Numbered from the stretch's first letter, positions 17,890 to 28,302 are shown. The stretch is DNA of 64,000 nt from Advenella incenata (GCF_004217095.1 NZ_SHKO01000001.1:434001-498000), one strand, 5' to 3'. Made by a program: numbers and translations. The notes: generated by a model from the letters alone, not told the origin.

Positions 17890-18741
17890 ATGAAAGCAAA
17901 ACCTCTTATCAGTGCACAGGAACTGTCAAACCTGTTGGACACCGCCAGCAACCTGGTCGTGTGCGATTGTCGTTTCGAATTGACCAACCCGTCACAGGGG
18001 CTGCAACTTTATAACGATGGCCATATTCCTGGCGCCCGGCACGTTGATCTGGACCAGGTGCTCAGCACCAAGGGAGCCGCCGACCAGGGACGTCATCCCT
18101 TGCCGGCACGTGAACTCTTTGCCCAGAAGATGGCAGCCATTGGCATCAGCGACGACACCCATGTGGTGTGCTACGACGCCAATGATTCCATGTTTGCCGC
18201 GCGCCTGTGGTGGATGTTACGCTGGATCGGTCACGACAATGTATCTGTGCTGGATGGCGGCTTCAAGCTGTGGCAGCAAGCCGGCTATGAAGTTACCACC
18301 GAGCCGCCACAGCCGGCCAAGGAAGGCATGCTGGCCCTGCGCGATTCCCTGGCGCAGACGGTTGATTACGAAGACGTGCTGGCTAACATCAGTGCAGCTG
18401 AAAGGCTGGTGCTGGATGCCCGCAGTCCTGATCGTTTCCGCGGTGAAAACGAAACCCTGGATCCGATTGGCGGCCACATTCCCGGTGCAGCCAACCGCTT
18501 TTTCAAAGACAACCTGCAAGCTGACGGTACGTTCAAAGATGCCCAGACCTTGCGTAAGGAACTGACGGCCAGCCTGCAGGGGCAAAAGCCCGAAAGCGTG
18601 ATCAGCCAATGCGGGTCCGGTGTGACAGCCTGCCATAATCTGCTGGCCATGGAAGTGGCTGGCTTATCGGGCGCTGCACTGTATCCCGGATCGTGGAGCC
18701 AGTGGTCCAATACCAGTGGCGCGCCCATCGCACGGGAGTGA
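17890..18741 (+). CDS. sseA: Sulfurtransferase (3-mercaptopyruvate sulfurtransferase/rhodanese, SseA-like)
   Basis: This 283-residue protein has two tandem rhodanese domains. The N-terminal inactive domain has HIPGARHVDLD and the C-terminal one has VLDARSPDRFRGE followed by the active loop CGSGVTAC, with nucleophile Cys241. The CGSGVT loop is the form typical of mercaptopyruvate sulfurtransferases rather than thiosulfate rhodaneses. The enzyme transfers sulfur from 3-mercaptopyruvate or thiosulfate to a thiophile in the cytoplasm. It lies 52 bases after the lyase gene on the same strand and could be co-transcribed, but there is no evident metabolic link. Confidence 0.9.
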   Translation: MKAKPLISAQELSNLLDTASNLVVCDCRFELTNPSQGLQLYNDGHIPGARHVDLDQVLSTKGAADQGRHPLPARELFAQKMAAIGISDDTHVVCYDANDSMFAARLWWMLRWIGHDNVSVLDGGFKLWQQAGYEVTTEPPQPAKEGMLALRDSLAQTVDYEDVLANISAAERLVLDARSPDRFRGENETLDPIGGHIPGAANRFFKDNLQADGTFKDAQTLRKELTASLQGQKPESVISQCGSGVTACHNLLAMEVAGLSGAALYPGSWSQWSNTSGAPIARE

Positions 18742-18760
18742 CGCGTGTGCGTTTAATTGG

Positions 18761-19183
18761 CTAACCTAGTGTTGCCAGCTCGGGGTTCCAGACAACCTCC
18801 CAGAGATGGCCGTCCGGGTCAGAAAAATAGCCGGCATAGCCACCGTAGAAGGTATCCTGTGCCGGCTTGATGAGGGTGGCGCCTGCGGCGATGGCTTCCT
18901 GCATAACGCGATCGACCGCTTCCTTGCTGTCCACGTTGTGCCCAATGCTAAGCTCAAGCGACGAGCGGGGCGTGACAGGCAGACCGGTATCGACAGCCAG
19001 ACTCTTTCTGGGCCACAGGGCCAGTTTCAGAGCATTGTGCAAGTCGAAAAATGCCACGGCGCCGTTTTCGAATTCAGTGCCGATAATGCCATTTGTGGCC
19101 AGGCCCAGCCCATCCCGATAAAAGGCCAGGGACTTTTCCAGGTCGTCCACGCCTAGCGTCAGAACAGTGATATGGGGTTTCAT
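18761..19183 (-). CDS. VOC-family (glyoxalase-like) protein
   Basis: This 140-residue protein has two beta-alpha-beta-beta-beta halves typical of the vicinal oxygen chelate fold: an opening ITVLTLGVDDLEKSLAFYRDGL and a closing GYFSDPDGHLWEV, whose terminal Glu is a usual metal ligand. Family members include glyoxalase I, extradiol dioxygenases and resistance proteins, and the specific activity cannot be told. It is convergent with the sulfurtransferase gene (19-base gap) and downstream of the GlcG-like gene on the same strand, with about 200 bases between. Confidence 0.88.
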   Translation of the reverse strand: MKPHITVLTLGVDDLEKSLAFYRDGLGLATNGIIGTEFENGAVAFFDLHNALKLALWPRKSLAVDTGLPVTPRSSLELSIGHNVDSKEAVDRVMQEAIAAGATLIKPAQDTFYGGYAGYFSDPDGHLWEVVWNPELATLG

Positions 19184-19391
19184 GCGATGCGCTCCTTAAA
19201 ATCTGCGGGTAAACAAAGCAGTATCATAGTAATAGAACACAGATGAGGATGTGTCACGTCTTGGTCTGGCCGGCGGTCGGCATTCCCATCTGTTATTGCT
19301 ATAACGGGTGTAAAGAACAATCCACCATCTATTGATGACAACACTATTGCAATTGTGATTTTGCTTGCCGGTGTCGATTGCACATATACGG

Positions 19392-19874
19392 TTACTTGGC
19401 AGCGCCGATAGCCTGGAGTCCGGCAGTGGCGCACTTGGCGTCAATATCGCCACTAGGTGCACCGCCTACGCCAATGCCGCCAACCAGAGCATCGCCGATT
19501 TTAATCGGTAAGCCTCCCGCCTGGATGACCATTCTCGAATCCATGTCACGCAGCCCTTCGTTTGCCGCCTCGGATGCGATGAAGCTGGCCAGCCCGGCAG
19601 TGTCACGGCCGAGCGCTGCAGAGGTAAACGCCTTGCCTTCGGCGCTGGAACCAGTGTGCGGGCCTGATTTGTCGGCCTTGAGCAGTACCTTGGTAGCACC
19701 GTCGCGCGCCACGTTGGCGACACTGACATTATTGCCTTCGGCAACGCAGGTCTCAAGCGCGGCCTGAGCTACCTTGGTGGCCATCTCCAGTGGCAAATAG
19801 GGGCTCGTCGGAAGATTCTGCGCGATAGCGGCAAAAGGGACGAGAATAGTTGTGAGCGCAAGTTTACGGATCAT
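19392..19874 (-). CDS. GlcG/HbpS-family heme-binding-like protein, exported
   Basis: This 160-residue protein starts with a short signal peptide (MIRKLALTTILVPFAAIAQ), followed by a GlcG/HbpS (DUF336) domain with the conserved segments GPHTGSSAEGKAFTS and a C-terminal GDALVGGIGVGGAPSGDIDA. Family members bind heme, cobalamin or degraded tetrapyrroles, or sit in glycolate-type loci with unknown roles. ATG 19874 was chosen over the longer open frame because AAGGAGA precedes it and it begins exactly at the signal peptide. The periplasmic location is inferred from the signal peptide. Confidence 0.85.
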   Translation of the reverse strand: MIRKLALTTILVPFAAIAQNLPTSPYLPLEMATKVAQAALETCVAEGNNVSVANVARDGATKVLLKADKSGPHTGSSAEGKAFTSAALGRDTAGLASFIASEAANEGLRDMDSRMVIQAGGLPIKIGDALVGGIGVGGAPSGDIDAKCATAGLQAIGAAK

Positions 19875-20185
19875 ATAACTTCTCCTTCGTTGGTTGAAAG
19901 GCAAGATTAACGTATTCTGGATTTGACGTATACAGATCAGATTCTGTTGATTTGGTATATGTGCACAGTCGTGGCCAGTAAAACCGCACAATTAAAATAA
20001 CATCGATGTACGAGCAGGCAGGATGCAATCGAGAATATGAAAAGAGAACTGCACTGTATTTTGAACAGCCTGCACGTTGGCCCTGAAACGCCTGCGCGGC
20101 GCTGTGCCTGCTGCGTTTTCGGGTAAACTGCCTTTGACTGGCAATTTCAACCGAAATACGCTGCCGATTAATACCGATTACAGCT
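19875..20185. other. Intergenic region between divergent GlcG-like and DUF2946 genes
   Basis: About 311 bases with no convincing gene. It must carry two divergent promoters. I looked for Fur- or Zur-like palindromes ahead of the metal-linked genes and found no clear one. Confidence 0.6.
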
Positions 20186-20719
20186 ATGAAACGAACGACA
20201 GGCATTCGCATGACCGTGTGGCTGGGCATACTCGCCGTATGCCTGGCTGTGTTCATGCCTGGCGTCAACGCATTGAAAAACCGCTATCAGGCCAGCGGCA
20301 ACGACATTTTTACGGCGGATATCTGTTATGGTGCGCAGGCTGTCCAGGGGCCTGCAGTGGCCCTGAACAGCACGGGGTCACCCGTGTTGCTGGTCAGTCA
20401 TCACAGCGCGCATGCTGACGCAGATGAAGTCACCGCAGATGTGACCACCGCACACGCCTCACATGGCGCGATGCCGACATCGTTCGTGTCCCTGGCCGGT
20501 AGTGATGCTCCGGTCTCGCCTGGTCACAGTGCCGATCACGCAGCCGAATGTCTTTATTGTGGCTTCTTCACTCATCATCTGCCGCTACTGTACAGCGCAA
20601 ACTTGCCTGCCATGGCGTATGGCTTTGTCAGCCGGATAGCGCCGCAACATCAGCATGCCTCCTATTATGCGCAGCCGGCCTTTGTGCCCCTGTCGCGCGC
20701 CCCTCCGGCGCTTTCCTAA
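20186..20719 (+). CDS. DUF2946-type protein, His- and Cys-containing, exported or membrane-anchored
   Basis: This 177-residue protein has one N-terminal hydrophobic segment (VWLGILAVCLAVFMPG) and a mature part rich in His, Ala and Ser. The central motif HAAECLYCGFFTHH places a CxxC between histidines and matches the DUF2946 pattern. DUF2946 genes are often beside copper or iron uptake genes, and the motif suggests metal or heme binding in the periplasm. It lies 90 bases upstream of the PepSY membrane protein and is probably co-transcribed. Function beyond this is unknown. Confidence 0.7.
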   Translation: MKRTTGIRMTVWLGILAVCLAVFMPGVNALKNRYQASGNDIFTADICYGAQAVQGPAVALNSTGSPVLLVSHHSAHADADEVTADVTTAHASHGAMPTSFVSLAGSDAPVSPGHSADHAAECLYCGFFTHHLPLLYSANLPAMAYGFVSRIAPQHQHASYYAQPAFVPLSRAPPALS

Positions 20720-20809
20720 AAAACGCTGTTCCCACGTCCAGGTGATGCTGCGGCTTAGCTTTGCAGTGCATCCTGTCGACGTATCGTTATCTGTTTTTCA
20801 GGAAATCTC

Positions 20810-22435
20810 ATGATGTCCCGTACGCAATACTCCACGGCCGAAACCGCTGATACGGCCGCCGCCTTGCCGATGGCCCGCTACGCCATGCTCTGGCGCTGGC
20901 ATTTTTATGCCGCCCTGTTTGTCATGCCTTTGCTGATCGTGCTCGGTATTACCGGCACCATTTATTTGTACAAACCTCAAATCGAGGCGGTGGCCTACAA
21001 GTCGCAGCTGTATGTTACGCCCCAAGCCTCACCCAGGCTGCCGCAGCAAACGCTTTATGAAATCGCCCAGGACAGTACGCCTGGCGGCGTGCCCATTCTG
21101 ACGGCGGAAATTCATAACGCGCCCGATCGCAGCGCGCAATTTACCTATTCGGATCCGGTGCAGGGCAAGTCCAGCATTTTCTTGAATCCTTATTCGGGCG
21201 AGGTGTTGGCCAAAATGCCCACGCTCAACTTCAACGCAACCTACTGGATCGGCCTGGCGCGCCAGATTCATCGCGGTCTGTTGCTGGGTAAAACCGGAGA
21301 AGTGTTGATGGAGCTGGCGGCCTGCTGGACGCTGATCATGATCGGCACCGGTGTGGCGCTGTGGTTGCCACGTCGGAAAAACGGCCTGAAACAGGCCATG
21401 ATTCCAGATGTGAAGAAAAAGGGCCGCCCGTTCTGGCGCGAAATTCACGCTACGCTGGGCATTATCCTGGCTGCCGGCGCGGTGTTTTTTGTCATGTCGG
21501 GGCTACCCTGGACCAGTACCTGGGGAGCGCAGTTCAAGCAACTGGTGGCGCAAGTCAATTTGGGCTATCCGCCGGATCCGCCCGGGAGCACGTCGCAGGC
21601 GCATGAGGGGCATGAGGGACACCAGGCAGAGGCAGTCGCGCCCACCCGCGTGCAGGATCTGCCGCTGGAGCATACTGCCTGGGGGGCAGGTCTGCTGCCG
21701 GTGCCACAATCGGGGTCATCGGCGCAACAACCGGGTGTTACGGAGCATGCACACCATCAGGGCCAGCATCATCAGATGCAAGATGGTCATGAGGCGCAGG
21801 CGGGACACGAGAATCATGCGGCCCATGTTGCCGACAAGGCAGACACAAGCAACCCGATGGCAATGCCTGGCGACCATAGCCAGCATGAAGGGGCAGCCGA
21901 GCCGATCCCGTTGGATCAGATCATGGCGCTGGCCCACGCCAGCAACATTCCTGACGAGTATTCGATTGCGCTTCCGGCCAACCGCTCGGGCGTCTATTCA
22001 GTCTCCTATTACCCAGGCGATCCCACTGGCGAGAAAGTGATGAATGTGGATCAGTACAGCGGCAGGGTTATCAATGGCGTTTCCTATGATCAGTATGGCT
22101 TGATTGCCAAAATTATTTCCTTTGCCGTGTCCCTGCATATGGGCACTTATTTCGGCTGGATCAACCAGTTGCTCTGTGCCATTATTGCGCTGGGCCTGTG
22201 TACCATGGCCGTGACCGGCTTTGTCATGTGGTGGAAACGTCGCCCGGCCGGCGGTCTGGGCGCACCTCGCATTCCCGATGCGCTGCCTGGCATGCGGGGC
22301 TGGATGATCGGCCTGGTGATGTTTGGCCTGGTCTTTCCTGTGACCGGTGCGAGCATGCTGGTGGTATGGCTGCTGGATCGCTGGTACCTGGCGCGTTATC
22401 GTCGCGTAAATGGGTTCAGGATAAACACGGTGTGA
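20810..22435 (+). CDS. PepSY-domain inner-membrane protein with His-rich loop (PiuB-like)
   Basis: This 541-residue protein has four likely membrane helices: about 30-55 (FYAALFVMPLLIVLGITGTI), 165-185, 210-235, and a C-terminal pair near 445-520. PepSY domains flank them, including an NPYSGEVLAKMP segment and DQYSGRVIN. The layout matches the COG3182 iron-regulated/uptake family. Between about residues 262 and 362 is an unusually His/Gln/Glu-rich periplasmic insertion with repeated HEGH, HHQGQHHQ and HENHAAH units, which should bind divalent metal. It may reduce or hand on metal taken up through an outer-membrane receptor encoded elsewhere. It follows the DUF2946 gene. Confidence 0.85.
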   Translation: MMSRTQYSTAETADTAAALPMARYAMLWRWHFYAALFVMPLLIVLGITGTIYLYKPQIEAVAYKSQLYVTPQASPRLPQQTLYEIAQDSTPGGVPILTAEIHNAPDRSAQFTYSDPVQGKSSIFLNPYSGEVLAKMPTLNFNATYWIGLARQIHRGLLLGKTGEVLMELAACWTLIMIGTGVALWLPRRKNGLKQAMIPDVKKKGRPFWREIHATLGIILAAGAVFFVMSGLPWTSTWGAQFKQLVAQVNLGYPPDPPGSTSQAHEGHEGHQAEAVAPTRVQDLPLEHTAWGAGLLPVPQSGSSAQQPGVTEHAHHQGQHHQMQDGHEAQAGHENHAAHVADKADTSNPMAMPGDHSQHEGAAEPIPLDQIMALAHASNIPDEYSIALPANRSGVYSVSYYPGDPTGEKVMNVDQYSGRVINGVSYDQYGLIAKIISFAVSLHMGTYFGWINQLLCAIIALGLCTMAVTGFVMWWKRRPAGGLGAPRIPDALPGMRGWMIGLVMFGLVFPVTGASMLVVWLLDRWYLARYRRVNGFRINTV

Positions 22436-22522
22436 TAACGGGGTGCCAGAGGTGCTGACTGGACTTTCTGCCGGTTGGTATACTCTGTCCCTGGACAAAC
22501 AACCTCACGGATGCTTTGCTGT

Positions 22523-23305
22523 ATGAAAACCCTGCTCGTTGTATTGATGGGATGGTGCCTGGGAGCCCTTGCACCTGCGGTGGCACAGGGCACCCAGCAG
22601 GTCTCGGCCTGCATTGCGCATACGTCGCAAAATAGTGCGCATGTGCATATCGTCAAGGTCGATTTGTCCTGCCCGTCGGTTCAACTGGTGGGCACCGCGG
22701 TCGGCACCGCACCCACGACAGTCAAGAATTTTGCATTTCGCAATCAGCTCAATGTTGCCATCAATGCCTCTTTTTTTGATCCTCAGTACCAGCCACAGGG
22801 CCTGGTCATCAGCGATGGTCGTCGCTGGAGCAACACCCGCGATACGCGTCAGCACGCGTTTCTGGCCTGCACGGCCGATAACCGTTGCCGGATCGATAAG
22901 CCCAACCATAAGGCAGAAGTGGATCCACAGTGGCATACCGTCATTTCTGGATGGCAGAATCTGCGCGGCGGCACCTACGTTTGTCCACGAGGCGCGTCAG
23001 CTAGTTGCAATCGCAATGCGCGCGATGCGCATCCGCGTACGTCGGTGGGTCTCAGTCGGGACGGGCGCTGGCTCTATATTATTGTCGTAGAGGGCAGGCT
23101 ACCTGATTTTGAAGGGTTTACGCTGAACCAGCTTGCCCGCCTGTATCGTTCGCTTGGCGTGCGTGATGCGATCAATCTGGACGGGGGTGGCAGTACTACC
23201 CTTATCATTAATAACAAACGCATTAATGTCCTGCCATCGCGTCAGCTGTTTCTGGAGCGCAGTGTCGCAAACCAGTTTGGCGTTCGCGACACGGCCGTGC
23301 GCTAG
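22523..23305 (+). CDS. Phosphodiester glycosidase (NAGPA/DUF2233) family protein, secreted
   Basis: This 260-residue protein has a signal peptide ([21 protein letters not shown]) and a phosphodiester glycosidase domain with the family segments [10 protein letters not shown] and, near the C-terminus, [15 protein letters not shown], the diagnostic Asp-Gly-Gly-Gly loop. Relatives remove GlcNAc from phosphodiesters (eukaryotic uncovering enzyme) or process cell-envelope polymers; the bacterial substrate is unknown. I prefer ATG 22523, which begins at the signal peptide; ATG 22511 and a start at 22475 are alternatives. It is convergent with the pseudouridine synthase gene, 24 bases apart. Confidence 0.85.
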   Translation: MKTLLVVLMGWCLGALAPAVAQGTQQVSACIAHTSQNSAHVHIVKVDLSCPSVQLVGTAVGTAPTTVKNFAFRNQLNVAINASFFDPQYQPQGLVISDGRRWSNTRDTRQHAFLACTADNRCRIDKPNHKAEVDPQWHTVISGWQNLRGGTYVCPRGASASCNRNARDAHPRTSVGLSRDGRWLYIIVVEGRLPDFEGFTLNQLARLYRSLGVRDAINLDGGGSTTLIINNKRINVLPSRQLFLERSVANQFGVRDTAVR

Positions 23306-23329
23306 CTCCTCACTGGCCCACACACTATT

Positions 23330-24247
23330 TCACTTGTGGATTCGGGCTGTCATTTCCAGTTCGCGCCGACTCTCGAAATAACGCCCAGTGCCGGTCACCG
23401 GATCGGTAAATTGCATGCTGCGCGCCAGCAGTTGCAACGGGTTGTCGAATGTTTCATCGGTGCGCAGCGGTTTGAGTTCCGGATAGTATTCGTCATTGCA
23501 AATGGGAATACCCAGGGCATTCATGTGCACGCGCAATTGATGTTTCCTGCCTGTGACCGGCTCCAGCCGGTAATGACCCAGTGCGCCGTTGTGCGCCAGA
23601 AGCTCAATCTGCGTGCGGCTGTTGGGCGGGCCGTCTATTTCATGCATCACAAAGACCTGTCCGCTGCGACGAATAAGGCTTTCGCGCAATAGAGGAAACG
23701 TCAGGTCGCTACGCCAGGGGGCGACTGCTTCATAAATTTTGTGTACGGAGCGGGTTTGAAATAAGGTCTGGTACACGCCGCGGCGATCCCGGTCTGCGCA
23801 GAACACCAGAACCCCGGCCGTATCCCGGTCCAGTCGGTGTATGGGGTTGATATGCGGGTTACCTAGTTGATCGCGCAGACGCACCAGCGCCGTTTCGTGC
23901 AAATGGCGGCCCCCGGGAATGCTGGCCATGAAATGGGGCTTGTCGATGGCAATCAGCAATTCATCCTGATACAGAATGTCAATATCGAATGGCACGACCG
24001 TTTCTACGGGCACTTCCCGGTAGTACCAGAGCCAGCTGTCCGGCGGGAACGGGCTGTTCAACGAGAACGGCGTGCCCTGCGAGTCAACCATATCGCCTTT
24101 GGCCAGCCTTGCCCGCAGAATGTCGGGATCCATATGCGGGAATTTGGCGAGCATAAAACTCAGTAGATCGGGCCAGGTTTCGCGAGGCAGGTAGACCCGG
24201 CTGGGCGCGACGCCATTTTTAACAGGAAGCGGGGGAAGTACAGACAT
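23330..24247 (-). CDS. RluA-family pseudouridine synthase
   Basis: This 305-residue protein has the RluA-type catalytic motif HRLDRDTAG with Asp140 as nucleophile, followed by a conserved GRKHQLRVHM segment typical of 23S rRNA/tRNA synthases of the RluA group. It converts uridine to pseudouridine in RNA. A long hydrophilic N-terminal stretch before the catalytic domain (about 1-85) lacks a clear S4 domain, resembling the RluA/TruC subgroup rather than RluC or RluD. The frame is open further upstream to 24475, but ATG 24247 fits family length and the upstream residues look non-coding. The exact RNA target cannot be assigned. Confidence 0.88.
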   Translation of the reverse strand: MSVLPPLPVKNGVAPSRVYLPRETWPDLLSFMLAKFPHMDPDILRARLAKGDMVDSQGTPFSLNSPFPPDSWLWYYREVPVETVVPFDIDILYQDELLIAIDKPHFMASIPGGRHLHETALVRLRDQLGNPHINPIHRLDRDTAGVLVFCADRDRRGVYQTLFQTRSVHKIYEAVAPWRSDLTFPLLRESLIRRSGQVFVMHEIDGPPNSRTQIELLAHNGALGHYRLEPVTGRKHQLRVHMNALGIPICNDEYYPELKPLRTDETFDNPLQLLARSMQFTDPVTGTGRYFESRRELEMTARIHK

Positions 24248-24507
24248 ACAGCAGGTACAATGTGTTGAAAAGAAAAACCGAAAATAGGGACTTGCCGGAT
24301 GGACAGCTCGGTCGTATATGGCAGATGAAATGTTGCTGCGGCGGTGCAAGGGCAACTGTAATTGCAACGGTATCGCTAGTGCCATTGCCACCGTCATTGC
24401 AGTTGGCATAGACGCATTGTCTGCTACTTGCCCGTTGGCTGCCGCTTTAATGCGTGTCTGGTTCGCGGCAGGCAACGCTTGTGACGATGCCTGCCGTTAC
24501 CAATACA

Positions 24508-25899
24508 TTACTTCAGTGCGGCCAGAATGGCTTCGACGGTTGCCTTGGCATCGCCGAAACACATGCTGGAGTTCTCGCGGAAGAACAGCGGATTCTGAAC
24601 GCCGGCATAACCGGTATTCATTGAACGCTTGAACACTACCACATCACGCGCTTTCCACACTTCCAGTACCGGCATGCCGGCAATGGGGCTGGTCGGGTCT
24701 TCGCTGGCAGCGGGGTTGACCGTATCATTGGCGCCAATGACCAGCACTACATCGGTATCGGCAAAGTCGTCATTGATTTCGTCCATTTCCAGCACGATAT
24801 CATAGGGCACCTTGGCTTCGGCCAGCAGCACGTTCATGTGACCGGGCAGGCGGCCTGCAACCGGATGGATGCCAAAGCGCACATCAATACCCTGCTTGCG
24901 CAGCAATGATGTGATTTCAGCGACAGGATACTGCGCCTGCGCTACCGCCATGCCGTAGCCGGGGGCGATGACCACGGAGCTGGCACCCTTGAGCATCTCG
25001 GCTACGTCTTCGGGCTTGATTTCACGGTATTCGCCGGTCTCTTCTTCGCTGCTGCCACTGCTGCTGCCATCGGTGCCGAACCCGCCGGCAATCACTGATA
25101 AAAACGAGCGATTCATGGCCTTGCACATAATGTAGGACAGAATGGCGCCGGATGAACCGACCAGGGCGCCGGTTACGATCAGCAGGTCATTGGCCAGCAT
25201 AAAGCCGGCTGCCGCTGCGGCCCAGCCTGAGTATGAGTTGAGCATGGAAACCACAACCGGCATATCTGCGCCGCCAATGGATGCCACCAGATGCCAGCCG
25301 AAGGCCAGTGCAATGATGGTCATGATAATCAGTGCCGTTGTGGAGCCGCCGTTAGAGACGAAGATCCACAGCAGGATGAAAGTGACAACCAACGCAGCAG
25401 CATTGAGCTTATGTTTATGTGGCAAATTCAACGGCTTGGAGCTGAAGCTGCCGCGTAGCTTGCCGAAGGCCACAATCGAACCGGTAAAGGTGACTGCGCC
25501 AATAAACACGCCCAGGAATACCTCGGTCAGGTGAATATTAAGCAGCGCACCTTCGGGCATGGCGTGCTGCTGCACTTCGATATAGCTGTTATAGCCGACC
25601 AGTACGGCGGCCAGACCCACGAAGCTATGCAAAACAGCAACCAGTTCCGGCATCTGGGTCATTTCGACCTTGCGTGACAGGTGCAGGCCAATGGCGCCGC
25701 CGATCAGCATGGCCACAATCACCCAGATTACCGAGGCCGAGTTGGGACCCAGAATGGTTGCGATCAGGGCGATGGCCATCCCGGCCATGCCGAAACCGTT
25801 GCCATAGCGGGCGGTTTCCTGGCGGGATAGACCGGCCAGACTGGCAATGAAAAACAATGCCGCAATAATGTACGCGGCAGTAACGAATCCTGCACCCAT
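24508..25899 (-). CDS. pntB: NAD(P) transhydrogenase subunit beta
   Basis: This 463-residue protein has the length of E. coli PntB (462). The N-terminal ~260 residues are the membrane domain II with about eight hydrophobic helices. The C-terminal domain III binds NADP(H), with [34 protein letters not shown] and the [18 protein letters not shown] block. Together with PntA it couples proton re-entry across the inner membrane to reduction of NADP+ by NADH. It follows pntA by one base on the same strand. A perfect 8-base inverted repeat (24467-24474 with 24488-24495) lies just downstream but lacks a T-run on the transcript strand. Confidence 0.97.
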   Translation of the reverse strand: MGAGFVTAAYIIAALFFIASLAGLSRQETARYGNGFGMAGMAIALIATILGPNSASVIWVIVAMLIGGAIGLHLSRKVEMTQMPELVAVLHSFVGLAAVLVGYNSYIEVQQHAMPEGALLNIHLTEVFLGVFIGAVTFTGSIVAFGKLRGSFSSKPLNLPHKHKLNAAALVVTFILLWIFVSNGGSTTALIIMTIIALAFGWHLVASIGGADMPVVVSMLNSYSGWAAAAAGFMLANDLLIVTGALVGSSGAILSYIMCKAMNRSFLSVIAGGFGTDGSSSGSSEEETGEYREIKPEDVAEMLKGASSVVIAPGYGMAVAQAQYPVAEITSLLRKQGIDVRFGIHPVAGRLPGHMNVLLAEAKVPYDIVLEMDEINDDFADTDVVLVIGANDTVNPAASEDPTSPIAGMPVLEVWKARDVVVFKRSMNTGYAGVQNPLFFRENSSMCFGDAKATVEAILAALK

Positions 25900-25900
25900 C

Positions 25901-27445
25901 TTATTCTCCTTTGCCTTTCATGAACATTTTCAGCATGCGCCGTGTAACGAGGAAACCACCGGCAATGTTAATGCTGGCAATGAGGATGGCGATAAAGGCC
26001 AGGATATTGACCAGGCCCGAGCCGTGGCCGATCTGCACCACGGCGCCGATCACAATGATGCCGGAAATGGCATTGGTGACTGACATCAATGGCGTATGCA
26101 GGGCGTGGCTTACGTTCCAGACCACGTAATAGCCGACAACGCAGGACAGGACAAATACAGTGAAGTGAGACAGAAACTCTGCGGGCGCATTGGTGCCGAT
26201 CCAGGCAAAAATCACGCACACCAGGGCCAGGACGCCGAACTTGAAGGCGGGCGATTTGGGTGGCTTGACCGGCTTGGGCTCTATTTTCTTGGCTGCTGGC
26301 TTGCTGCCCGCTGCAGAGACCTGAATCGCCGGAGGTGGATAGGTAATGCTGCCGTTATGGACAACTGTCATATTGCGAAAAACAGTGTCTTCCTGGTCCA
26401 GCAGGATTTGCCCGTCTTTTTCCTTGCTCATGAGCTTGCTCAGATTAACAAGGTTGGTGGCATACAGTTGTGATGACTGGGCGGGCAGGCGGCCGGGCAG
26501 GTCGGTATAGCCAATGACCTTGACGCCGGAAGCAGTCGTGATGACCTGGCCGGGCTCGGTGTATTCGCAATTGCCGCCAGCTGCGGCAGCCATATCCACG
26601 ATGACCGAGCCGGCGCGCATGGAGTCAACCATTTCACGCGTGATCAGCTTGGGAGCAGGCTTGCCGGGAATCAGTGCAGTGGTGATGATGATATCCACCT
26701 CTTTGGCCTGCTCGGCGAACAGCGCCATTTCCGCCTTGATAAACTCTTCGGACATGGTTTTGGCATAGCCGTCGGAAGACGAGCCGTTTTCATCGCCAAA
26801 CTCCAGTTTCAGGAACTGGCCGCCCATCGATTCAATCTGTTCGGCCACTTCCAGGCGGGTATCGAAGGCGCGTACGATGGCGCCCAGCGATCCTGCGGTG
26901 CCAATGGCTGCCAGGCCGGCCACACCGGCGCCGATAACCAGCACTTTGGCTGGCGGCACTTTACCGGCAGCGGTGATCTGGCCGGTGAAAAAGCGTCCGA
27001 AATGATGCGCCGCTTCAATAACGGCGCGATAGCCGCCAATATTGGCCATGGATGACAAGGCATCAAGCGATTGGGCGCGCGAAATGCGCGGCACCATGTC
27101 CATGGCCAGCACGGTAATGCCGTGCTCAGACAGTTTCTGCACGAGTTCGGGATTTTGTGCCGGCCAGATAAAGCTGACCAGCGTGGCGCCGCTTTTCATG
27201 CGGGCAATTTCAGCGTCATCGGGCGCATTGACCTTATAGACCAGGTCTGATTGCCACACCTGATCGGCAGGGGCGATGCTGGCGCCTGCCTTTTCGTAGG
27301 CGGCATCGTCAAAGCTTGCGGCTGCGCCCGCGCCGGACTCAATCACAACTGTGAATCCCAGCTTGAGTAGCTGTTCTACCGAGGTGGGCGTGGCGGCAAC
27401 GCGCGTCTCCCCGGCAAGTTGTTCTTTTACTATCCCTATCTGCAT
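25901..27445 (-). CDS. pntA: NAD(P) transhydrogenase subunit alpha (single-chain form)
   Basis: This 514-residue protein is the full-length alpha subunit, as in E. coli (510), not the split form of many alphaproteobacteria. The N-terminal domain I (about 1-380) resembles alanine dehydrogenase and binds NAD(H): [17 protein letters not shown], then [17 protein letters not shown] as the Rossmann glycine motif. A Lys/Pro-rich linker (about 385-405) leads to four C-terminal membrane helices (about 410-505). Ribosome site AAAGGAGATC precedes ATG 27445. The upstream gap carries a CCCC-GCAAAA-GGGG hairpin between the IclR stop and pntA. Confidence 0.97.
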   Translation of the reverse strand: MQIGIVKEQLAGETRVAATPTSVEQLLKLGFTVVIESGAGAAASFDDAAYEKAGASIAPADQVWQSDLVYKVNAPDDAEIARMKSGATLVSFIWPAQNPELVQKLSEHGITVLAMDMVPRISRAQSLDALSSMANIGGYRAVIEAAHHFGRFFTGQITAAGKVPPAKVLVIGAGVAGLAAIGTAGSLGAIVRAFDTRLEVAEQIESMGGQFLKLEFGDENGSSSDGYAKTMSEEFIKAEMALFAEQAKEVDIIITTALIPGKPAPKLITREMVDSMRAGSVIVDMAAAAGGNCEYTEPGQVITTASGVKVIGYTDLPGRLPAQSSQLYATNLVNLSKLMSKEKDGQILLDQEDTVFRNMTVVHNGSITYPPPAIQVSAAGSKPAAKKIEPKPVKPPKSPAFKFGVLALVCVIFAWIGTNAPAEFLSHFTVFVLSCVVGYYVVWNVSHALHTPLMSVTNAISGIIVIGAVVQIGHGSGLVNILAFIAILIASINIAGGFLVTRRMLKMFMKGKGE

Positions 27446-27501
27446 GCAGATCTCCTTTGTAGCTTCCCCTTTTGCGGGGCGTCAGTAACCGGAAAGTTAC
27501 A

Positions 27502-28302
27502 TCATACGGAGACTGACGTGTTTTGCAAGGCGATTGACGTAATCCGGCGTTTTTGCTGCCAGATTGTGCACTCGTCAATCAGCAGGCGGCCCATTTGCGT
27601 GCGTCGCTGGCCCGTCAGGCGCGGCGTGATCGCGCCAAAGCTGAAGGCCACCTGCGTGATGGCCGAGACCGAAAATGCATAACCCACCCCGGCAACGCCG
27701 GGCGTGATGGTGCTTTCAATCGAAGAATAGCCATTGCGCCGCGTCAGGTGGCATTTTTCCAGCAGCATGGGCAATGACAGCCCTGACTTTCGATACGTCT
27801 GTTCATGGCGTCGGTAGATCATCTCAATGTCGGCATCGGTATGTGTTGCCAGTAAAGCTAGACCGCCCGCGCCGATGCCCAGAAGCCGCTTTTCGCCGAC
27901 GCCAATGGTGAAGATGCGTACCGGAAATGCACCATGTTCGCGAAGCAGGCACAGCACCTGATCGGCCTGCTGTATGACCAGGAAGACCGTATCTTCGGAC
28001 AGACGCGACAGCTTCATGGCCAGCGGGCGCAATTGATCGATCACCGGCGCATGGTGCATGGTCGAAAACCCCATTTGCATGGCGTCGATGCCCAGTTGAA
28101 AGCGTTTGCCGTCGGTTTCGCGCCGAGCAAAATTTTCTTCAAGCAGGCAGGTGAGCAGCCGATGCGCTGTAGAGCGTTCCAGGCCGCTTAAGGCGGTCAG
28201 TTCGCTCAGCGTCAGGCCTTGTTCGTTGTGCTGCGCGATCAGGCGCAGCAGCGAGAGCGCGCGGCGGATGCTCTGCGCGCCGGCTTGCTGTTTGATGTCC
28301 AT
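27502..28302 (-). CDS. IclR-family transcriptional regulator
   Basis: This 266-residue protein has an N-terminal winged HTH (about 10-75: IRRALSLLRLIAQHN, LSELTALSGLERSTAHRLLTCL) and a C-terminal IclR effector domain including GVGEKRLLGIGAGGLALLA. It is divergent from the crotonase/acyl-CoA synthetase operon, with 110 AT-rich bases between the starts, so it very probably controls that operon. It is also 56 bases upstream of pntA on the same strand, but that neighbour has an unrelated function. The inducer is presumably the acid taken up by the Bug protein of that operon. Confidence 0.9.
   Translation of the reverse strand: MDIKQQAGAQSIRRALSLLRLIAQHNEQGLTLSELTALSGLERSTAHRLLTCLLEENFARRETDGKRFQLGIDAMQMGFSTMHHAPVIDQLRPLAMKLSRLSEDTVFLVIQQADQVLCLLREHGAFPVRIFTIGVGEKRLLGIGAGGLALLATHTDADIEMIYRRHEQTYRKSGLSLPMLLEKCHLTRRNGYSSIESTITPGVAGVGYAFSVSAITQVAFSFGAITPRLTGQRRTQMGRLLIDECTIWQQKRRITSIALQNTSVSV

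Noticed and set aside
24467-24495. Perfect GGCAGGCA/TGCCTGCC hairpin after pntB as a terminator
   Set aside because: No T-run follows on the pntB transcript strand and the 13-base loop is long; left as a simple inverted repeat.
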